A stretch of 64,000 bases of DNA from Morella rubra. Its lineage: Eukaryota > Streptophyta > Magnoliopsida > Fagales > Myricaceae. Where the stretch lies: assembly GCA_003952965.2 (NCBI GenBank), contig CM025850.1, forward strand, positions 39,209,584 through 39,273,583. The letters run 5' to 3'. The notes beneath the pieces were generated by a model. The model was given only the letters and a program-made list of their open reading frames with translations, was not told the DNA's origin and did no database searches. Shown one piece after another: positions 37,705-50,300 of the stretch (within the stretch, counting starts at the first letter, position 1; each line of letters opens with the position of its first letter). A program made the translations under genes and the position numbers.

Positions 37705-38228
37705 GTTAAGTACTAATTTCATTCCTAGGTTTTGACCCTTTTTAACAAATAATTATTCAATTTTTAACTTGATCATAGAGGTCCTTGAGTTTATAATTTT
37801 TTTCAAAGAAGTCCTTACTTTAAAGTTTTCATTTTTAAAATTAATGATTCACACGTCAGCTTCAATCATAAGTTCACACGTGTGATCCAAAAACTAAAAT
37901 AATGTGATTTATAATTTTTTAAAGTTTTTTAATTTTGTTTTTTTAAAATAGTTTAAATAATTTACTTTGTTTTATTATTTAAAAACACAAAATTAGGAAA
38001 AAAATTATGAAAATAACTTACAAAAATTACAGGTCACATGATTTTAGTTTTAATTGACATGTGTATTGGAATTGGCATATAAATCGTTAACTTTATTGAT
38101 AAAAGTTTAACGAAATGACTTGTTTGATAAAAATTGTAACTCAAAATTTTTTATTATTAATTTAAAAATATAAAGACTATTTATTAAAATAGGTCAAAAT
38201 TCAAAGACCAAATAGGTATATAAATTTT
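37705..38228. mobile_element. MITE-like inverted-repeat element
   Basis: Left end includes TTCATTCCTAGGTTTTGACC, and the reverse complement of the right end includes TATTTGGTCTTTGAATTTTGACC, forming imperfect inverted arms of 60 bp or more around an AT-rich core with CACACGT repeats. It lies between T-rich tracts that hide any target duplication. No coding sequence. Confidence 0.6.
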
Positions 38229-39896
38229 TTTTTCTTTTTCTTTTTTCAAGCTTTCGTTACTTTGCTTGGATTGCTGGATAAAATGACGTTTGACCAAACA
38301 CGAGTCCTGATAGTTATGTTTGAATAGTGTTTCAAAACGTTTTTAAACACTTCACATACTCATTTTTTCATTAATTTCAATACATTTTCACCAATTCAAT
38401 TAAAAATTTTTTTACAAATTTTAATAATTTTTAACACATTTTAATCGATCTCAAGAAAATTTATATTACTTTTAAAAAATATAAATAAAAAATTATTTTG
38501 AGATCTAACGGAGAAGATCTCGAATTGCCAAATCTGAAACGCATGCGAAACATATTGCTTGTATGATCGCTTTACAGGAATTTTACAGAGTTTGTGCGGC
38601 TAGGCAATTATTGTTAAGTCAGATCCAACGGGGTCCACTTGGCCGGCCCATTGTCCATTTCCAAGTGAAGGAGCAGATTTTCCATTATAGTGTCTGGATC
38701 ATGAGCATGGAATTGGATTGATGGGCTTGCTAGTTGCTACGAGCTTATTACACGCGTGACATCAAATGATAATTAAAATTGACATTTTCTACCGACATGA
38801 ACTTCTATCTATTTGTCTCGTGCACAGATAGAAAGAAACTAATTGGGCTTACGGATCGCCTAAATGCATGGAATTATATTCTATATTGAACAAATCATAT
38901 TTCATTAATATTAATCATGTAAACATAAAATGTTTATATAGAATTAAACATATTCAATCCTAAGAGGTTAGTTTAAATAGTTAAAGATTTAGGAGTATAC
39001 TCTTTTCAAGATTTTTAAAATCTCATAAGTACTACCGATTCTTTTAGACCACTTCGCATAAACTTTGAAGATTATTAGAAGATGCCCTAAGGTGGCAAAC
39101 TGACTATAAGCTGATTTCTTTGTTTAATCTGTGTGTACTGCACCGTGATGCCGATGCGTCGTCTTAATTAAATGTAATATTATCTATCCATCTTCTGGAT
39201 ATATTAGTTAACGTAAATACAAGTTAAAAACAAAAAGTCAGAGGTCCATCACTTTGAGAATTGAGACGGCCCAAAGGAGATAAGAGATGGAGTCGCACTC
39301 GCACAGACCGCCCAAACCAATCAGGAAAGGAAAGGTATGAGCTGCACTATATTCGCGAACCAAAGCAATAAAATAATCCGTCCACTGAAAGAAGGTTATA
39401 AAATATCTTGCAGCCTCGAATTGGTCCTCGGCCACACAATATTATCCTACTACTTTTTTTTTATTGGGTTCAATTATTTTTATCTGCCTTAGAAGCAAAG
39501 ATAGGGCCAGGGTTTTTGCTCTTCTTAATTTATTTTTTCTACACAATTCGTATTCGCCATCAATATTGCATAGGATCACTACCCACCACCCAATGCCGCT
39601 TTCTCTAAACTTTATTCTGCGTCCAATCAAAAATAATGATGCGTCATATGAGCATATTTTAACTTTTCTCCTAGCCGTCGTTTATCGTCCGTTCACATAA
39701 GGAATTTTTTAAGTGGGCCACCCTTAAACAACCCAAAGTTCCATAGATTGTTTATAAATTCTCCATCATCCTGCATTGACCCTCGAAGAGCAATCAGGAA
39801 AGAGTTGTGTCTTCTTATCTCTCTCTCCCACTCTCCCCGACCCACTCTACAATTTCTTGCCAAAACGATTACGGTCGGTCACCGGCACTCCCAACA
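38229..39896. other. Spacer and promoter region of the second LURP-one gene
   Basis: No gene seen. A TATA-like TTTATAAATT at about 39750 lies roughly 145 bp before the LURP-one ATG and could be its core promoter. Open frames around 39238-39700 overlap on both strands and look random. Confidence 0.4.
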
Positions 39897-40627
39897 ATGA
39901 CAAAAGTGCACCCCAACAACGTCTCTGACAGGCTCAAAGCCACCACCTCCTCCTTCCCCGACGGGAAGGGCAACGCACAAATTCTAACGGTCTGGAAGAA
40001 GTCTTTGCTCTTTAACTGCAACGGATTTACTGTATTCGACGGGAAGGGGAACCTGGTGTTTAGAGTAGATAACTATGTGGCTGGTAAAAAAAGCGAGATC
40101 GTTCTCATGGACGCTGCCGGCAAGCCTCTCCTCACCATCCGCCGCAAGGTATATATCTCGCCGTGTCTCTCTTTTACTATATATTCATTGATTGAATTTT
40201 GGCTGATAAACATATACGTGTGCAGAGATTGAGCCTCGGGGACAACTGGCTGGTGTATGATGGAGAGTCGACCGCCAATCCTCGATTTCTCGCGAGGAAG
40301 CAAGTGAATATCCTCAACACAAAGTGTTTGGCTCTCGTCAGTTCAGGAAGTGGTACTGGGAGCTGCTCCCCAATGTCATCATCGGGCAGCAGCAACCACG
40401 AGCTGTATGAGATTCAGGGTTCGTACACACGGCGATGCTGCGGTGTGTTGGATAAAAAGGGGACACGTGTGGCGGAGATCAAGCAGAAGGAGTCAGTGGG
40501 AGGAGTGGCTTTCGGCGTCGACGTGTTCCGGCTTATTGTACAGCCTGAAATGGACGCATCGCTGGCCATGGCACTTGTCATCCTTCTGGACCAGATGTTC
40601 GGTTCTTCTAGACGCCTCTCCACCTAA
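39897..40627 (+). CDS. LURP-one-related protein, LOR8-like (217 aa, two exons)
   Basis: LURP-one/Tubby-C-like domain protein of unknown biochemical role. Exons 39897-40148 and 40226-40627, joined in phase 0 over a 77-bp intron (CGCAAG|GT and TGTGCAG|AG), stop TAA at 40625. I chose the ATG at 39897 (MTKVHPNNV) over an upstream in-frame ATG at 39807 because MTKVHP is the usual start of this subgroup. The N-terminal half has VWKKSLLFNCNGFTVFDGKG, then FRVDNYV and IVLMDAAGKPLLTIRRK. Exon 2 has LSLGDNWLVYDGE, a Ser/Gly-rich loop, YEIQGSY, and the C-terminal GVDVFRLIVQPEMDASLAMA. As I remember it, LOR8 (At2g38640) matches best. It is a diverged paralogue of the gene at 13738-15512. Confidence 0.93.
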
Positions 40628-41829
40628 TCATCTATCTATCTCCCATTTTTCGTGTACGTTTCTTTTTTTCTTTTCTTTTCTCGGTATGGATTAATTATGA
40701 TGCTCGTCAGTCGTCCCCGACTTCTGTTTTTCTTTCACGTTTTTCTCTCCCACTCCCCCAACCTCCCCTTTTCGCTTTTCTTTTGCTTTTAAGGATCCTG
40801 GATTCAGGAGCTTGGTTTTTTCCTTTTTGTATAAAGAACCATGCTCCAGCTCCAAGTGGGGATGTATACAACTCTTCAAAAAATAGGAAAATTGCACAGT
40901 TTTTTCTTGTTTTGTAGTGCGTCTTTTAATTGACCTTATCTTTGTGGCTGCGAATCCACAAATGAGGTCGGATCCTGGGCTAATGTTTCCTTCCCATTTG
41001 GTGAAGCATGGACATTTCCTAACCCTCTTCAATGGTAGTGATTTGTGCACTCTCCAGGAATTAATATTGCATGTTAAGAGAGAAAGTTTGAGAGAGCGTT
41101 TAATTCCCCTCATCAATTTTTGATTTCTCTCCATGTAAATTTCTGTCTGGCTCAAAAAATTCTTGAACGCGCATGAGGCCAGCTGCTCCTAGCTATGAGA
41201 GTTCATCAAAATAAATAACTTCTGGTTGCAGGGTCAACAACGTCACTCTCTACAAAAACATGTGAAGAGACTAGCTAGAGATCAGCCGTATTTTCTCGTA
41301 ATATGCGTACAAGAAAACAAAAAAGATGTTCTGCTAAATTGCTACTATGGGCAAAGGTCATCACTCGACCCATTGGATTTCTTCATCTCAACCCAATTGG
41401 ACCAGTTTCGCCCCCCATAATGTTTTCGGATTAAACGTAACCGTTGTGTTGACACACTCCAATTCAACATAAAATTTCTTTGTAAGTCTCGAAAACCTCA
41501 ACAGTACAATAGTTAAAAGAACAGACTTCTCGACGAATCGCACTAGTTGTACATGACTTCCAATTTTTGGACGAACCGTATATAGTTTAAGCAGAACTTC
41601 ATTCGAATTCGATGCACAAAAGTCGAGAACAACGTATTTCGTTGTTGCCAAAAAGAAGGCGATATTTGCTTGTAAGGAATTATGTTTTGATCAACAAATA
41701 AAGCCTAGAAACAGCTGCTTTGCCTCAATCTCTGCCACACCCAAAGGGTAAGATACTTCTAAGATAATAGGAAAAGAAACACAGTTTTTGAGGAGTGCAT
41801 TTACAGTATACTTCCTATTTTTCACTGGA
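40628..41829. other. Intergenic, no gene recognised
   Basis: LOR8-like 3' UTR followed by unique-looking spacer. Open frames at 40691-41155 (-) and 41388-41651 (-) have no domain or coding signature I can see. Confidence 0.4.
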
Positions 41830-42140
41830 TTATCTGGGCCAGGCAGAACACTCTCTCTAGCCTATGGAGCACTCTGTGTAAATGTTTGGAGAGAAACGCA
41901 AACAGAGTGGAAGAGATGAAATGACTGAATAACTTCGTGTATTGAATAATCCGATCATTACAACTCCTCTGTTTATATAGAGAGATTCTGTAACTAACTA
42001 GCTAACAGACTGACACATAGCAACTTTTATAACAGCTTCTAACTACTTGGACTAAAAGCTCAACGAGCTTTTACAGAGTAAATGTAAAACTAATTATATA
42101 GTTTAATACTCTGTGTTAAAACTCTCGCAGCAACGGCATG
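41830..42140 (-). mobile_element. Possible copia-type solo LTR fragment (fossil)
   Basis: Read on the minus strand it has the layout of a short plant copia LTR: TTAGCTAGTTAGTTACAG, a TATATAAA box, then a pyrimidine-rich transcribed part. ACTCTGTGT occurs at both sides (41871-41879 and 42108-42116), which may be chance or part of the boundary. No internal coding sequence is attached. Ends uncertain. Confidence 0.4.
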
Positions 42141-42340
42141 TATTCCTTGCTAGGGGCGTCGGCACCCCTGCTCGGATGGTCCTATGCCCCATTTTTTTGC
42201 TATTTAAGCATTTTGCGATGGCTTAGGAAAATAAGAACAAGATAAAACACTTATTGGTAAAGGCATTAAGTTAATCATGTTGTGCAGCTAGCATAAATGT
42301 TGGTGGCGTTGCGCGTAGCTATTTAAAGGCCAAGAACAGT

Positions 42341-42640
42341 TCAACCTTGGTCTTCATCATTTTTCTTTTTCTTTGGATCTTTTGCTGGAGGCCGTGACTG
42401 CCATTCCCTAAAATCGACCTGAATCTGTTCTGCGACGCTTCTTCCAGTTTTATTGGATGTCTCTGAAGGGATTTGTGAGAGGATAAGCTCCACAAAAAGA
42501 GATTTGGCCTTCGTCGACGGAGGTAGGCAAAGACATAGAAAACCGTCGCTGAATGTCTTCAGCAGCGACATTCGGTCATCGTCATCGAGGGGTCGTGGTG
42601 GTTGTCGCGTCGAACAACAAACAAAGAACTAGAACATAAC
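42341..42640 (-). other. Unidentified open frame, possible gene fragment
   Basis: The minus strand has an open frame that extends upstream of its ATG at 42571 through DDDDR and runs to a stop at 42341. The product contains SLLKTFSDGFLCLCLPPS, then LFVELILSQIPSET, and ends in a Lys/Asp-rich tail, DPKKKKNDEDQG. Composition looks more protein-like than neighbouring random frames, and codon use is balanced. I do not recognise the family. It could be an exon fragment of a displaced gene or a chance frame. Confidence 0.25.
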
Positions 42641-43912
42641 TATAAAAGAGGAGAACTAAAAGGAGTCGCATCTCCTAAGATTAAAAGGAATGGACGACAG
42701 ATCCAGGAAGCAATAAGATGTTAATATGTGCTAATTAAGTTATTTTCTTGCATGATCCTAATAGGGTGAGAGAAGGTGATGGATGATAGCCTTTGAAATC
42801 TTAGTCCATTTTATAGGCTTTTGGTGATGTAAAGATGCAAACCTTCTAGTAGAAAACGTGTTTGTTATGTTAGATGGTATGTTAGAATTAGAAATGGAGC
42901 ATGCATGTGGTGAACATTTTCACCTGTTGACCTATATATAGGCTCACAGGTAGTGCTAAGATAATGAGTTAATGTCCAGCAACATGTTTCTTTTAAGTTT
43001 CTGTCATTTGAGTGGGTATTTTGTTAAGATTACTTCTTGTTATCCTTAGAAACATGTCCTATAAGAGCAGTACTACTTGATTTGAAATGAGAGACTAGTT
43101 TCCCTTGATTTTGTTTTCAAACTCACACTCACACTCACACTCACTTCTCTCTTCTTCTTCTTCTTTGTTTTTTTTTTGGCTGTTGCTGGTTTTATTTTCC
43201 TTTATGTTGTTGTGCCTGCTTAAGTTTTCTCTCCAAAATATAACCGGCCCGACCACGCCTTCTGGACATGGGGATGGTATCCTTAATCCAGGGGCCGCTA
43301 TATAAATCAAGGCCTTATGTAGAAAATGAGAGGTTTATTTTCTTTAAAGAAAAAAAAAATTAAATGATTTTACAATTATCTTATAACATCGAAATCTACA
43401 ATACACATTACACACCGAGAACTATTGCGTAGCTTGCGTATCTGTTAAGTCGCCCCTGCCTCAATCCCAAATGCCATCCCTCCTCTAACCAGCTTGCCTT
43501 CGGCCCTTCACCGCTTCCATATTTCTCCATATAGCGATCTTCCTCAATTTTATTTTTAGTGTTCTTTTTTTTTGTTCCTTTAACTTTAGCAAATTGATGG
43601 GTAGTAGTATTTGTTGGTGGGTCCCCATTATAATGTGACAACTTTCTTACATGTGTGATTTGTGTGCAACTCATTTGTTTTTCTATATCTTTTTCCTCCA
43701 TTCTCATCATTCAAGCCAGTAAAGCTTACTAGTATTTTTTTTTTTTATGCTTACCTTTAAGATCTTTCAAAGGCAAAGGTTCTATTGGGTGTACTCAATC
43801 TCTCGATCTGTTTTTGGTGGGCAAGTGATTACTATTTATTAGAAGAAAACAGCTTCGAAAATAAGGACATAGAAAACCAAGAAGACGTAGAGGTGTCACT
43901 TTGCGGAACGTT
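42641..43912. other. Spacer, no gene seen
   Basis: AT-rich, with a CACTCA microsatellite at about 43123-43144 and CTT repeats just after. Open frames overlap on both strands (43095-43310) and reflect the low-complexity sequence. Confidence 0.4.
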
Positions 43913-45070
43913 TAGGGCTGTAAACAAGCCGAGCCGAGCCGAGTAGTGACACATATGTTAAGCTCAAGCTTGGCTTGTTTAACATATATAAGATCTCGAG
44001 TTTGGCTCGAGCTCGAAATAAAGGTCGAAAATTTTTGTTCGAACTCGACTCGTTAAATTTTAAACGAGGACTCAGCTCGACTCGAGTTTGAGCTCGTTTT
44101 GTATTTTAAAAATTATGAAGAATATTTTCAAGATTTTAAATTACCATACTTTTGGCACTCAAAATTTTGGCCTTAATTTAAAAAAAAAATTAAAAATAAT
44201 CCCTCTCCGCATTACCATGTAATTATGTATAAAAGTTCTAAATTTATGATCTAAAGTATAATTAACATAGGCCAATAGTAGAGACATATATTCTAAAGAT
44301 GGATGTTGCTCTTAACTTATGAATTACGATAATATCAGTTGCATTTTGACTCGATAAAATCTCAGTGGTACATTTGTCATCAAGTATAGACTACTCTATG
44401 TCTTAAGGTATACTAAAAATGACCTATTAATTAAATTAGAGTTTCTTCCATGTTTATCCGCTATTCCATAATAAGGAACTCCTCTAATCTCAACATTCTA
44501 TGTACAAAATCAAGTTTAGTTATTTATACTTTTTGTCAAAATTTGATATATATTGAATATCTAGATCAATGGATCATAATGATGGAAGTTACAAAGATGG
44601 AGATTAGCAAAATTTCTTGTGAAATAATTTTTAACTTCATATTAGCTATATAAATATACAAATGACTATGAATTACTAAGAAAATGTTAAACTAACATGA
44701 AACACATATGTTATATAAATTGAAGGAACTAAATTTTTGAGTAAATATAAAATGGTAAAACATGTAATTACATATATGTGGTTGTAACATAGAAATTAAG
44801 AAACAGCCATTGCAGAGTGTTTCAAACTTAAATTAAAATGCATAACAAAATGTATGAATAGATATACATACATTAATATCAAACAAAATGACAACCTATT
44901 AGAAATATTTTGTTTTATATAAATGAAAAATATTTAATTACATATGTTATAACAAATATATTAAATTGAGCTTAAACTAAAAATGCATAACAAAATATAT
45001 ACTTATATATTCAAAAATGACATATACATATATACATTTTATAAAGTAACTTAATATAATCCATAACACA

Positions 45071-45111
<41 letters not shown>

Positions 45112-45361
45112 AGAATATAAATATATTTTTATTTACATGTTTCTTTTAAATGAGCTCAAATAAGTCAAGTCGAGCTTATATAAACTTTGTTCGCGAGTTA
45201 CATTGAGTTGAATCAAATTTAACCGAGTTTGATTTATTTAATATTCGAGTCAGAAATAATGTTCGAACTCAGCTCATTTATTAAATAAACCGAGCTCGAG
45301 TAAAACTTATACGAGCCGAATTCGAGTTGTTCATGAACGGCTCAATTCATTTACAATCCTA
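43913..45361. mobile_element. hAT-like non-autonomous transposon, 1.45 kb, with inverted ends and 8-bp target duplication
   Basis: Left end TAGGGCTGTAAA followed by GCCGAGCC repeats; reverse complement of the right end TAGGATTGTAAA. Flanks GGAACGTT (43905-43912) and AGAACGTT (45362-45369) match at 7 of 8 bases, fitting the 8-bp duplication of hAT elements. Both subterminal regions are rich in GAGCTCGA/TCGAGTT motifs, likely transposase-binding iterations. The interior is very AT-rich, with no transposase and a TA microsatellite at 45073-45106. Confidence 0.8.
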
Positions 45362-46996
45362 AGAACGTTCCATCGCGACTTTTTTAATGTGTATAGGCGT
45401 GCTTTGGACAATCTCTTTTAAATAAATAAAAAATGCGTATTCGTTCTCCAGACATGCTAGTGCGCAATTGGACTCAAAATAAACTTTCGAAGATAGAATA
45501 CTTTATATATATATATATATATAAAAAGTTAGCAACATCTACCAACCAGCCACCAGGGAAGAGCATAATTAAAAGAAAAAATTACCCACAGATATGCCCT
45601 TTCCAATGTCCGTGTGTAATGCTTTTAGAATACTGTCACCCATTACTATCTTTGAATATAACATATTCACAAAAAAGCCATTACATGTTTGGCCGACAAA
45701 AAGCGTGCAATAGGATGGTAACAAACCAACTTTTCATCCCAAATCGATCACAAGAATAACCAACGTGCAGCTATAATAAGTGTGCGTCGTGGCAAACAGT
45801 TAAGAGACTATCTACGAGCTAGGCCGCGACGGATGCACGGACACCCTTTTGATCATGCCTGCAAATAATAATAAAAAGAAGAATAAATGAATAAGAATAA
45901 AGCTTAGAAAAAAAAAAAGAATAAAAGTGAGACGATCATGGGCCCGGCTCTCCAAGCACACGATTGGTTTCGCCAAACACCATCCTTTTTCTATTATCGA
46001 CTGATGTGGTCTAACCTAACTCACTGTTTTGACCGTCAACTAAACACAAAGCACAAATACAGTTTGGTAAGAGGAAGGTGGCTGCGCAGACAGTCTGCAT
46101 ATTATGCTATACCCGTCGGTCACCTGATCTTTTAAATGCTACTTTCAGGAATTAAATAAAAATTAGCGTGAAATATCTACAATAATAATAATAATAATGT
46201 AATTTGTCCTGCAACAGATACTTATCACAAGCAACCAGCCACCTTAAAAGGCATCAAATCCACAAAAACAACCAGCACTCCCTAGCTCAGTTAGGTACAC
46301 CCAGAAGTCTCTATCTCCATTAGACAACCCCAAAACTTGAGAGTCTCTTCTACAAGGCAAAGTTTGGATTTTGTGCTCTAATAATGTCATTAAGAAGATG
46401 GATAACACATTTGAACAAGGCAAAATCAGTGTATTTGGCATGTGCATTGACTACCGAAACCATATTATTAATCTAGAAATGCACTTGAACTAGACTAGTG
46501 GAGCGTATGATAATGCCTGGACACTAAAGGCCTGACTCCGATTTGTCTAATGTATGTTTTTTCTTCTTCTTTTGGTATGAAAATATTTATGGGAGTGGTT
46601 AATGGTTATTGAAAACCTGCTCTCTCAATGAAAAGTTAAAAAATAAAGAAAACAGCGGCGGGGAAAGAATATCCGGTATATATTCCTTTTGGGAATTCAA
46701 TTAGTACGACTATACCTAGTGCTTTCGTATATACGTATTTGGCATACCATTTGTTCTGAAGTGTTCGAGTGAGCTCAATATCACCGAAAGCAAAGTATCC
46801 AAAGCAATAGAAAGCCGAGGAACGAGTACATCATCCTTCCATTGGAAATTTTATGACATAAGGGGGTAGTTTGATTGGTGAGCTGGACCTTTTAGTATAG
46901 GGGTGAGTTCACTGGATTGTAGCCCCCACGACAAGTGTAACTGGATGGTTCGACAACGGCGTGAGATCTGCCATCTGCGGGGAAGTGCCGTGTGGG
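45362..46996. other. Spacer and upstream region of the phosphoglycerate mutase gene
   Basis: No gene recognised. A TA microsatellite lies near 45504-45523 and an ATA/AAT trinucleotide run near 46182-46197. Small open frames look random. Confidence 0.45.
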
Positions 46997-47010
46997 TATA
47001 AATATATATA
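46997..47010 (+). promoter_or_regulatory. Probable TATA box of the phosphoglycerate mutase gene
   Basis: TATAAATATATATA, a near-perfect plant TATA box, about 30 bp before a CT-rich likely transcription start near 47035-47045. The 5' UTR is probably split by an intron, 47085-47293 (ACACAG|GTAAGT donor, TTTGTGCAG acceptor), with the ATG 23 bp into the next exon. Confidence 0.65.
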
Positions 47011-47316
47011 GGGGTTAGGGACTCTATGTTCTAAAGTCTTCCTTCCTTCGCTTGTAGCTTCCCGTTCCTCGTTGTAGCACACAGGTAAGTTGGCCCTTCT
47101 CGGATACAGGGATGTTTTTTTTCCGTTGATATGTATTCCGATTCGTCTTAACACAAGTAGCAGCAGTGTTGTGCGACGATCGGTTGATTTGGATTTGGAT
47201 TTGGATAGTTTTGTGTATTAGATTGATTGATTGGTTGGTTGGTTTCTTAGTATCATTTCGATTGGAACACTGATTAGTATGGGATTTGTGCAGAGAAGGA
47301 CATATAGAACACAGAC

Positions 47317-50300
47317 ATGGGGAGCTCAGGATTCTCCTGGAAATTGGCAGATCACCCAAAGCTACCAAAGGGTAAAACATTGGCTTTGATAGTTTTGGAC
47401 GGCTGGGGCGAGGCCAAACCCGATCAATACAACTGCATCCATGTTGCCGAAACTCCCACCATGGATTCCCTCAAACAGGTACTCATTTTTCTTTGGTCAT
47501 TATAATTTAGATCTATGGTTTTATGACCTCTCTGATGCGTTTGCGGCCTCTGTTAGTTTACCTCCACATTACATCTATGCTATTTTCTTCATAGCTCCAT
47601 AAGTTTGTTTTTCTTTTGTTCGCTGCAGTGCCTTTTTTCTTTTTTGATTACGTCCAGATTTTCATTATACAGCTCAATTCTCTTTTTTTCCTTCCGAGCG
47701 CAAAATTGTCTTCCTCGATATTTAGGGTTTTTCGTAGGTGTTTAGAGACTGGTTCTGACGTGTTCTCTTCCATCACGTCCTAATGAATGGAGGATTCATC
47801 TCATTGACTTTAACCAAGTATTTCATTCTATAGGATGCTCCTGACAGATGGAGGTTGGTTAAGGCTCATGGTACTGCCGTAGGCCTCCCATCAGAAGATG
47901 ACATGGGCAATAGTGAAGTTGGTCACAATGCACTTGGGGCTGGTCGCATCTTTGCTCAAGGGTAACCCCTCTCTCTCTCTCTCTCTCTGTGGCTATCCTA
48001 CATCGAGCAACTATTATCTTTTGGCCCAGGGAAAGTGGTTTTCATGCTTTCTAGTATCAAGTGAAAACCCCTCATGGAGCCCATGACTTAAGAATGAATG
48101 TTGTGACTTTCTAGTTCTTTGGTATTTAGATGTTGACTTCAACTCTGATTTTGTCATAGCGCTCAAGGAAGTGAAAATATATATTACACTTTGTGCTGTA
48201 AAGTGGTGGTTGGACTATCATTGGATGGTCGTTGTTAGTTTGGTAGACATGTCATTGAATGCTCTTTAAACTGTTGTGTGCACGTTGATGTCATTCCTAA
48301 ATAAGCTAAGGTCTCCTGGCTTGTTAGTTGACGTATCGTGGTTGAATCTTTTCCGCCATTGTATTTCACTTTTCCTTTTTTCTGGATCACTTTTTGGCTT
48401 CTCTCTGTGTGCACAAACCCACCCATATCTATTAACAGATTGTCAACTAGAAGTTGTATTTTGTACTGCGAATATGTCTCCACGTCTGAACTTCTTTCTT
48501 GTCTTTGTGCCGTATAGTGCAAAGCTTGTTGACCTTGCTCTTGCCTCTGGAAAAATTTTTGAAGGAGAGGGTTTTACTTACATAAAGGAATGTTTTGAAA
48601 ATGGCACATTGCATCTCATTGGGCTATTGAGTGATGGTGGCGTTCACTCCAGGCTTGATCAGTTGCTGGTAGGTTTTTTCTTGTTTAAGACTCACTTTAT
48701 CAATTGGTAAAGGGGTTGACCTTCCAAAATCATTAAGTGCATTTTTTTCTGTGCAGTTATTGATTAAAGGAGCTGCTGAGAATGGTGGTAAAAAAATCCG
48801 CGTTCATATTCTTACTGATGGCAGGGATGTTTTGGATGGTTCAAGTGTAGGATTTGTAGAAACTCTAGAGAATGAACTTGCAAAATTACGCGAGAAAGGT
48901 GTTGATGCTCAGATTGCATCTGGTGGTGGTCGTATGTATGTCACAATGGATCGTTATGAGGTATGACATAGCATTGACACAGGTCTTGTTCTTGTAATGA
49001 TTGTTTTTCTGTTTTCTCCTTCGCTATCTGTGCATTCCTGTTCCTGTTTCAATTGGTTTTGAGTGAAACATCCGCATATAACTTAACTGATCCATTCATC
49101 AGCGAGTAGTTTGGTCAAAGGTGGGAAGTTGTTAGCCAGTCTAAAGTTCGATTTTTATTTCTGGAAGTACTTTAATACCAAAGTTGACCTCAAAAAGAAA
49201 GATGCTGCTGGCGGCTACTCTGCCCCTAAAAGTTTGAATAAGGATGTAAGCGGCTGTTAATAATGTTAAACGTACTGAAACTTCACATTGGTTTTGAATG
49301 ATTGCCATGGTTATTCTTGATTGTGCTAGTTTGTTTTTTGTCCTGTTAACTCTTGGGATCCTTCACATTGATTACTGCTTAGAGACTGACAGTAGACTGT
49401 AATAACTGGTTGTTTACAGAATGATTGGGATGTGGTCAAACGAGGATGGGATGCCCAAGTTCTTGGTGAAGCCCCTTACAAATTTAGAAATGCTGTTGAA
49501 GCTGTCAAGAAACTGAGGGAGGAACTCAAAGCTAGTGATCAGTACTTGCCTCCTTTTGTTATAATCGACGAGGATGGGAGGGCTGTTGGTCCTATAGTCG
49601 ATGGTGATGCTGTGGTTACATTCAACTTCCGAGCAGATCGTATGGTTATGATTGCTAAGGCACTTGAATATGAGAATTTTGACAAGTTTGACCGAGTTCG
49701 ATTCCCTAAAATTCGTTACGCTGGAATGCTTCAGTATGATGGCGAGTTGAAACTTCCAAACCATTACCTTGTTTCCCCTCCAGAAATTGAAAGGACATCT
49801 GGTGAATATCTAGTGCACAATGGTGTCCGCACTTTTGCTTGCAGGTTAGTTGTCACTCCTGGTTACCTGGTTACCTTTTAGGAAGTAGGGTGTTTTTCAC
49901 CAACAGCTACTTCTGTTCTTGAAGTGCAGTCTCCTATCTTTAGATGTTCTCTTATTTTTTTTTTTGATGTGAATATGTTGAATGTTGGCAAATGTATGTG
50001 TTAAGAACATAATTAATCCAGTACAATTGCTTATATAATTGGTTCGAGCTGGCCGTTTGAGACACACAGATTGTGGCTTATTTGGGAAAGGGAAATGCAG
50101 TTATGCGAAGTGGAGAGCAATGGCCATTCTTTTATTTTACTTGTCAAGCATGAGAGGAAAAAATGATTGTGGCTTACTTGCACCTCCTTGACGTTGCTGC
50201 TACAAGCAGCTTTTGGAGAAAGAGCTAGAAGCATGCTCTTTCCAAGTGTGGCGTTTTGCTTTGTGGTCATGTAGATGATCCAAGCCCTAATATCCATATG

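Noticed and set aside
40350-40694. 114-codon + frame and 40414-40623 minus frame within the LOR8-like exon 2
   Set aside because: Overlap the real coding frame of a recognised protein; composition is that of shifted frames.
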